Part shown: piece after piece, positions 9,000-18,100 of the stretch
Layout of the letters: the number at the start of each line of letters is the position of its first letter
Position numbering within the stretch: the stretch's first letter is position 1
Assembly (NCBI GenBank): GCA_000444245.1
Contig: ATSW01015029.1
Coordinates: 1 to 22,327, forward strand
DNA: 22,327 nucleotides
Direction: 5' to 3'
From: Botryllus schlosseri
Taxonomy: Eukaryota; Chordata; Ascidiacea; Stolidobranchia; Styelidae
Notes under the pieces: model-generated
Database searches by the model: none
Seen by the model: only the letters and a program-made list of their open reading frames with translations
Told to the model about the DNA's origin: nothing
Position numbers and translations under genes: made by a program

Positions 9000-9005
9000 A
9001 ATAAA
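9000..9005 (+). terminator. AATAAA poly(A) signal of the second oxidase gene
   Basis: Canonical signal about 350 bp after the stop codon and about 75 bp before the PIGU acceptor-like site. Confidence 0.6.
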
Positions 9006-9068
9006 ATCTATTAGCAGTATTTCATTGTTTTTAATTATGCACCTGTAATTATCTTCCTATGCACATCA

Positions 9069-9151
9069 TTGTTTTTTAGAGTACATATTCAAATTGTTTG
9101 GTACTGAATGAAAGCACATATTCTGAGGGACGGCTGGTAGACGACCAAAAT
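9069..9151 (+). promoter_or_regulatory. PIGU 5' UTR: acceptor-like site and split start codon
   Basis: TTGTTTTTTAG ends at 9079, and CCAAAAT|GTGAGT follows at 9151/9152. The last two exon bases, AT, join to the G that starts exon 2 (10061) to make ATG in a good initiation context (ACCAAAATG). Unspliced, the same ATG would be followed at once by TGA. Trans-splicing at 9079 is a possibility, not shown. Confidence 0.6.
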
Positions 9152-12100
9152 GTGAGTTGCTGTATTTATTTTCCGTGCAATTCATGTGCGCCTGAGGGGA
9201 TCAATGACTCGAGTACAAGTCAATTCATTTTACGGAATTTGGCTGAGAAGATGCATCTCACGATTTTAAAAGTAGCATTCCACCAATTACGGTGCCTGCC
9301 AAAAATATGCAAGCCGTCGACTAAATCTACTTTGTGAAACCACTTACTTGAGCACTTTTCAGGCGTTTCATTTTCTACTTTCACTTGAAGTAGTTTTAAA
9401 TATCTTGGAAATCGCTATTTGTACTTGTAATTGCGCAGAAATTTTTGTCGTTACTTTTACACGCAGTAGCAATGTTTAGTACTTTGACTCAGGGTTGTAA
9501 CCAAGTCACAAGTCAATCTCACTTTTCTAGTTTTGACTTGAGTCAAGTCGAGTCATTTTCAATTCACCACCGAGTCAAGTCCGAGTCCGAGTCCAAGTCA
9601 TTGAGTAGAGGGGCGGGTCCTAGTCATAATGTTTTGACTCGAGTCCGAGTCATTTTTTTGACTGTTCAGTTTTCAGTTCAATCAGGTTCAACCCACTTAT
9701 TCAATCATGCCCGAATGATATAGAATGGCTTGCATTCATGATATCGTAATTTTCCTCAGTCTTAACAGTTTCTGGCCTCATTTTTCAAGTATCGGGACTG
9801 ATAGACGAAATACCAATCATGTGGCGACTTCAGTATTCTTCGAAGTCACAATAAAATGTCTTTCTTGACCGTCCTAGGGTCGAGTCTTATGACTTGGTTC
9901 AAGTCATGCACAATGACTCGAGTACAAGTCGAGTCAATACACAAATTGACTCGAGTCGAGTCAATTTATGCATTTGAAAAAATGACTCGAGTCGAGTCGC
10001 TAAAAAATCTCGGCTCAAGTCGAGTCATTACAATCCTGCTTAAACCTCTGCATTTCGCAGGATTTCAAGTGAAACCAGTATCGTGTTGGGTGTAGCAGTG
10101 CGTGCGTGCCTATTTGCATCATCAACAATCAGGCAATGGCTGATGGACAGGCCTGAAGTTTCCACCCCTCAATCTTCATGGATTAGATGTAGGTAGATAT
10201 CATCTTCCTCCATTTCAACTCAAACTGACTTGATATTTTTACAGTGAAGGAAGGCATGGCCTTGTATAAAAATGATATACCAATCTACGATGGGGACTCA
10301 TTTCATGATGTAAATATCATGGACTTTGTGATTCACAATTACCGTATGTGTAACCTTGGAACTATATCTTTCAGAGCCCGTTGATGTTGCACTTCTTTTT
10401 GCGTTTAAATGACTTGTCGCCTATTCTTATCCCGATATTCTTTGTGGTAAGTAAGTATACTCCAGCTTGAAGCAATTTTGGCAAGTGTGTTAATGTGTTG
10501 CCTCTTTCAGCTTGCAGATGTTGTCGCCGCTATCAAGCTGAGTCAATTTTCACGCCTGTACATTGGAGATCTGGTAACTGAATTTTATTAGTCCCCGTTA
10601 CCTACCAAGCCCAGTGAAAATTTATGATGTAGAACGTAGCTAGAAACTATGACACTGTAGGGTTGTTCAAATATAACTTTGCCTAAAAAACGTTGCGCAC
10701 CAAATTTGGCTCTATTCTAACTGGTAGATGTGAACGCATATAAAAGTTTCAAAATTTCGAAGGTAGCAGATCAACAAGAGAGTCGATCCAAGTTTGCAGA
10801 CGATTCCTACAAAATCCTGCTGAGTAGAAATCGTTTGGAATGGATTCCTGATTTAGTTTGCTTATTGTGAGTGTTCGGCTCTTGTTGAACAGTAAGTGAA
10901 AATACTCAGCGTCTCATTTTTTTCAGATATATGCTCAATCCGTTCTTGATCGCTGCCTGTGTAGCCCAGACAACGGTTGTGTTTAACAACCTCTTTCTAT
11001 GCTTGTTGTTTTATCATACTGTGAAAGGTGAGGTAGTTTTACATCCCTATTTTTTTTTAACTTGGCAGCAGAATTATGCTGGAATAAAACAACAGTAAAT
11101 TAATGATTTTCTCATACCTGTTCCTAAGCCTCGAATGAATCGTGTCAAACCAGGCTTGTCCAAACTACTGTATTTTCAAAATGCACAACTAGAACTAAAA
11201 CTGGTGAAAGTCACTTTTCAAAACTATCGACTAAAACTAAAAATACTCACTTTTCAAAACTCGCATTTAGAACTAGTACTAGAACTACTCGCTTTCAAAA
11301 TCTGCAACTAGAACTATTCCAAAAACCAGTAGTAAATTAACTGTCAACTAACTGCACTGGTAGATTGTACAAGTCCGGTGATAACTAGTAGCATACTGTT
11401 GAAATTTATGGAATTCAACCATATCTGGTCCGGGACCAAGATTTATAACTGAATATAAAATTGATTACTTGACTCGCATATATTTAGATTACCTGTGACG
11501 TTGTATTACAATTTAACGAAGTAGGCTAAGACTGAAGGTATGAGCTCGATTTGACATGTTCGAGGCAACTTGCATTTTACTATATAAAAATTCCGTGACA
11601 CTCTATTTATCTACCGCAGAAAATGCAATCCAAGCCACTTTGTTCCTGGCGTTGACGACATACCAGACTTTCTATCCGGTACAGCTAGTGGCCCCGCTCA
11701 TCATGTATTTTCATAAAGTAAGTGCCTTCCTGTGACTACTGCCTTGTAATGGTTTTATCTGCTGATATACTCTCTTGTAGATCTTGTAAAGATGGTATTC
11801 AAATAGTTTTTGCCCACTGACCAGTAGTTTTTTTGACTTGTTCTTCATTAGTTCTTAGGTGAAACTACTTACTTTTTTCACTTTGAATTTTTGGCGCTTT
11901 TTCAATATACCCCCGAGATCAAACATATCAAAATTAATAAACGGAAAAATAAATTCATTTACGTGTTGGGATAGGGGTGGGACCGGAGTTGTGGGTGCTG
12001 GATATTAGGGTTGGAAGTGGGCTAGATTTATGGTTTTGGTAAGGGTATCCCAATATTAGGGTTGTGGGCGGGAGATGTTAGTGTTGTCGGAGAGGGATGT

Positions 12101-15100
12101 TAGTGTTGTGAGTCAGAGGTATTAGGGTTGTGGGGGAGGGATCTTAGGGTTAGAGGATGACGGATGTAAGGATTGGGTGATAAAATAGATTACGGTTATG
12201 GGTTACGACGGTTAGTTTGGGGATTTTATCACCACTAACCCTAATATTCCTCACGCACAACCCTAATATCTGCCATCCCCTAACCCTAGTATCTCTCACC
12301 CACAACGCTAATATCGGGATACCCTAACCCACTTCCAACCCTAATATTCCGTACCCATCACGAAAAAAGAATTTGTTTTTCCGTTTAAAAATTTTGATAT
12401 GTTTGATCTCGGGGGTATATCGAAGAAGCGACGAATTTTTAAGGGTGAAAAGTAGTTTTGGGATAAGTCTGCAACACCTAAGTGTCGTAGTTGAATACAT
12501 TGTCATGAGAACCGTGTGACATAGCCCCTGTATCAGTGTATCATCAAAACTGAATATATATTGGAAGATTGCATTTGGGGTGCCATTAGACAAGCGACAT
12601 TTTGCAATTTTGAAAGTAGCCTCCTTCGAATAACCAAGTCACAGGTCAATTCTAATTTTATAGTTTTGACTCAAGTCAAGTCGAGTCATTTCCAATTCAC
12701 CGCCAAGTCAGGGTTCAACGGTCCGAGTCACAGTGTGGCCCGAGTCCAAGTCACTGTGTTCATTGTTTCCGAGTTCAATCCTGTTCAACTCACTTTTTTA
12801 CTACTGTTTGGGTGATATTGAACGCCTCGCATTCATAATACATTTACACATTTTCTGACCCTATTTTAAAAACGCCAGTACTGACAGATGAAATTCCAAT
12901 GATGTGGTAGCTTACTATTCGGCGAAGTCACAACGAAAAGCCTGTCTTGGTCGCCCGAATCTCGAGTCATGTGACTTGGTCGAGTCACGCGCGATGACTC
13001 GAGTACAAGTCGAGTCGATACATGAATTGCCTCGAGTCGAGTCACTTTCCATATTTTACAAAATGACTCGCGTCAAGTCGAGTCACCAAAAAATCGCGAC
13101 TCGGGTCACTACAACCCTGCTATGACCACTCGACCAAATCTACTTTTTGAAACTGCTTACTTGAGTAGTCGTAGTGCCTTTCATTTTCTGCTTCCACTTG
13201 AAGTAGTTTTGACATGGAGATTGCAACTTGTACAACTAATTAAGTAGAAATTCATGATTTTGATTTACTTGATCACCACCTCTTACTGCTCTGATCAACT
13301 CCGGTATTGAATCCATTGACTTGATTGGATCAAATTTTGTCATGAACCAGTTTTTTCAAATCCATTTTGTGACCGATAGCTTCAAGCTATCTATGATTGA
13401 TACAATTGTCTGTAATTTGGTCTTTGTAGCAAAGCAACGCCTCTGTCCTACGATGTACGGTGAAGGTTTCAGTTCTCTTTATGCTGTGGAGTGCAATATT
13501 ATTCGGAATGTCAGGAATGGAGTCTGTCGATTCAATGACGGCTACCATGAAATTCATGTGAGTCAATTACTATTTAGGCACTATCGAATAGCATATTCAT
13601 ATTGAACTGAACCCACTAGTAGAAAATTGTAAAGAACACTGTGTATCAATATGTACAATGTATACAATGTTCTTTCCAATTCTCTACTAGTTGCTGACGA
13701 TTACCCCTGACGAGTGCCAGCCGAAAATATGCGAGCTCATTTCAATACCAATATATATTTCAATTAAAACATAATTGGTTTCGATTTGTGAATGTCAATT
13801 CATAATACTGAAACGGGCCTAATCCGCTGCGTAGTTGATATATTATTGATTGGTCGCTGATTGTATCTATGAATTGGTCTAGCGCAGAGCGAATGTCTTT
13901 GTGATGTTAAACTCGTGTACTCTGACTTTTTGTGTTCTGTATCCATGAGTCAATGGTATCAGCGATATAAGGATCGTTCCAGAGTGAAAGGTGGAATAAT
14001 CCTATACGCTGTATCACACACACACATATATATGCGTGTTCCTTCCTATCGATATGTCATGCCACACATATTATATCACATCCCCTGAGCTATCGGGTTT
14101 TCATTTCCTGTGTGACGTTTCGAGATAACATATGGACTTTAATCTATGTGATAAATATCATGGCGTTACCAATATATATATTTCATTTCCTGTATCATGT
14201 TTCAAGATATGGACTTTACTCTGTGGTAATTATAGCGGCCTTACCATTCAGGCGCGTAGCCAGCCGAAAAAACGGGGGGGGGGGGAAATAAAAGGGGGGG
14301 TTTCGATTTTTTCGGATTTAGTAATATAGCATCAATTCATTAGGGTTTGGTACATGCGTAAATAACGATTATACAACATTCTCGTGTTGACGATTATACG
14401 CGTATGATAAGTTTGTCGACGAGTCCGGAAGTGCTGTTAATTAGCGACTGCCTGATCTGTCGTGAACAATTAAATACACGCGCTAATCAACGTTTCGAAC
14501 AAATACAGACGCGCGCTTATCAATGCGTCTTACGTAGCCTCGGCGACGATTTTCGCAAGTCAAAGTGTACGAGTTTTTATGGAATATGTGCCATAATGAC
14601 GCCGATTTCAGGTGGTTCAAACCTAACGTCTTTTATAACTCAAGCCTTGACACACAGCTTCTGATTGTTATGTTCAAGAACTAGCTATCAATTCCGCATG
14701 TGCGCACGCGTCGTACATGTTTGCGGCCATCCGATGTCATTCAGTTTCGAGATGTCACTCTTTAATCACAATCGCTAATCAGCATATACCTAACGTGATT
14801 TTATCCAACCCATCGGGAAATGGGAGCCAAAGCATGGTAGGCCCGATACGCTGTAGTTAGGCTAGCGATATCTTTCGTACTAGGCCTGTTGCAGATGCGA
14901 TTATTCAAGCCAGCGGAACTAGGCTTGTTGGAGACGCGATAAATCAGGCTAGGAACGATTGCCGAGCACGCGGCAATGAATGACCTAATTTCGCAATTAT
15001 CTCAGCGGGAGATCTTGTCGCGTTACATTGTGCAGGGCAATGCGCACGGACGAATGTCGCTAATTGGCAACACGCCTTTCCTTAATTGGCCGCGCGCAAC

Positions 15101-18100
15101 ACTATAATACGACGTATTGAATTGCAACCGAGTATTAGCGTCAGAATGGTCATTTGAAAAGGTCGGGGTTTCGCGTTTAAGGAGGGGGTTTCGCGCTTCT
15201 AAAGGGGTTGGGGTGTTCCGACCCCCATCCGGCTACGCACCTGTGATGCCATTATATATTCCGTTATACTAGGCAACTGATGTTTTCGTGACGCCCACTT
15301 TGAGAAACCCCTCCTCGAAATATTTGTTGAACTCATTTTCTATGACTTATGTTTGTAAATAATTCCTATTTCTTCTAGACTCACAGTTCCTGATTTGACA
15401 CCGAATGTGGGAATATTTTGGTATTTCTTCACCGAAGTTTTTAATCACTTTCACGCGTTTTTTCTCGCCGTTTTCCAACTCAACGTCGTGATCTTCAGCA
15501 TGCCGCTAACAATCAAACTGATGTGAGTTTACTTTTATTCTTATCAAAATAGGCACATTAGGGCTGTTCAAAAATAACTCTTTTTCTAACTTTAATCACA
15601 GCCTATATCAAATAGATAAAACAGAAAATTTTGGATTTATTATAAAAACAATTTCAGAATTTTTTAAAATTTTACTGGCTTCCCCATGAAATTTTGTTAC
15701 TTTTGTCTAAAAAAAACGATGCATAACAAATTTGGGTCAATTCCGACCCGTAGAAGTCTAGTTATCGGAGCAGAAAGTTTTCAATTTGAAAAAATACACT
15801 AATTAAGCGCGGTGCACATTTGCGTAAATCGCACGCTCGTACGGTTCTCACTCTCGCACTAAATTGACCAAAACGAGTGACTACGTCAATGCTGAAGGAA
15901 AAGCGGGAATAAAAGTGAGCGCGGTTCCGCATGCTGTCACTGCCGAGCGGTCAGCTACTTTGAAAAAATCAATCGATCTCTTCCGAGTTTGCAATTTGCA
16001 CTACGCGTAGTATTTTGCAGTGAAGAACTAACAGTCGTTGACAAGCATGAGTGTTGTGCGTAGGTAAGATGAATAATCGGTCGGATTTCACAGCTATTTA
16101 CCCACGCAGGATCGGTATTCAATATTTCAAAACCTGTCAGCCTTGCGAGGATGAATTTTCACTAGTGAACTCTACGAGTCGACAATACGCGCGTAAGAAA
16201 CGCTCACTGTCCGCGTAAGTGAACGAGATAGAAGAAACTTGAAAAAACAACACTGTACGCGACCACGATTTACGCAAATTATAGATAATACCTATCCCAA
16301 AATTTTCTTCTTCAATGACAAGCTCTGTAATATCGAATTTCCCACCGTCAATACTATTTTTTTCAAATCCAAAATTACATATTTCTACTTCTATATAGAA
16401 GACACTTTTTGGGGTAGACAACTTTAATATACATTTTGGTGATGTATTCATAACGTAAATATATTGAAACCCGAAGCTTTTCGGGCGGACACTGAGCTGA
16501 CTATTGCCACTGACGAGTTTCAGCTCGAAAAGCTTCAATATGTTTAACGTTATTAATATATTACTAAAATGTAATTCTACATTATAAGTACTGTTGCACT
16601 ACGAAAACATATTTAAATTAACCATTCCAGGAGTCGTCCTATATTTCTCATGTTCCATCTTTGCTACATCATCGCCACCTTCAAGTCTTACCCGTCCGTC
16701 GCTGACACAGGGTTGTGCCTTTGTTTTCTGCCGATTTGGTCACATACATTCGAACGTGAGTGTTATAGTTATCCTGTCATTGTTATATATCATAGTATTT
16801 TCCTTGGGAATCTGTTTCCTTGTTTGACTTATTTGTGCCGTGGTGTTATGATAACGTTGACGGGGGCTTTAGTTCAGTGGCTCTTAATCTGGCGAAACCG
16901 AAATTTTTGCCTACCATGTTACATATCTAATGCATTACATATAGAATACCGGTGCGCAAAATGGCATCGTACCACCAAAGATACACGAATCTTTCCCAAA
17001 TGTAATGTTGAATTCTCTATCTCATACGTTGTATCGCACACGTATATATATCCCATAAATACAAGGTCGTTAACGATGTACCTCGTATGTTTTCCTTCCC
17101 ATCGATATTTCACACGACACGCATAGTATATCACGCCACATGTTCTATCGGGTTTCACTTCCTGGATAACGTTTCGAGGTAATATATGGGATAATTATAA
17201 TCGCCAAGATTGTAACACCACCGAGAAAACAACTGCCGATAATGGTATTACCGAGGATTGGCATTACTGAGCAATGTACATTACCGAGAACGTATTTTTA
17301 CCTAGAATGGACATCGCTGAAAATGGACATTACCGAGAATGTAAATTACTGAAAATGTTTATTACTGAGAATGGACATTGCTGAAAATCTTTGTTACTGA
17401 GAATGGACATTACCGACAATGTAAATTGCAGAGAACGGATATTAGAATGTGTATAACCGGGAACGGACATTACCGAGAATTCTCTGCAATGTAATTATCG
17501 GTTTTAACCGTTCCCCTAGGGTTGATGTGAACTCTGGCTTGAAACCGCTGATGTAGTTTATTGTCGCGTTTCACAGGTGATGCTTATTTGTTCTCCTGCT
17601 GCTTTGTCTGACGTGGTTATTTGCAGAGGCATTGTGTAACGAAGTTTTTTTTCATTACTTTTTTAAAGTATCCAAATTGGTTTTGCGTAATTTCGCTACT
17701 TCTCGTATGGTTTTACTACTTATACTTGGTAGGTTTGAGGCAAAAACTGGTATCTAGCTTGCAGGTGTGCAGATCAAGACTTTCTAGTTACTTTCATGTT
17801 CAATCATAACAATGGTTTTAAAACTGTTCAAATGAATGCTCTGAAGTTTTGGCAATGCGCCTCAAGCTAGATTCCTTATCTGTTTAATATTGGCTGAATA
17901 GACAATTGTTATCTGTGAAGGTGCTATTTAATGACATCGAAACAGAAATCCGATAACCGCTAACCATCGTCTCATGTCAAGTGGTACAGTCGGCGTAATT
18001 TTTTTTTGCAGATCTCCGATCTCCGCTTGTTACGAGTGTGATGCTACTTGTCAGCTCAATCCTGTGTCCGGTAATGTGGCATTTGTGGATTCAAACCGGA

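Larger units (their letters stand above)
8649..9079 (+). other. 3' UTR of the second oxidase and gap before PIGU
   Basis: The interval holds a copy of the small hairpin repeat (about 8845-8990), an AATAAA at 9000-9005, and a strong acceptor-like TTGTTTTTTAG ending at 9079. No further gene is visible. Confidence 0.5.

Noticed and set aside
12100-12320. True interstitial telomere array
   Set aside because: TTAGGG words are separated by TTGTGGG-type spacers, do not run as pure hexamers, and occur as two facing arms of a foldback element.
13321-13605. 94-codon open frame inside PIGU
   Set aside because: It overlaps PIGU exon 9 in a different frame. The exon 9 frame joins in phase to both neighbours and preserves the SxDxxxAxxxF-I-L-VPDLTPN continuity.
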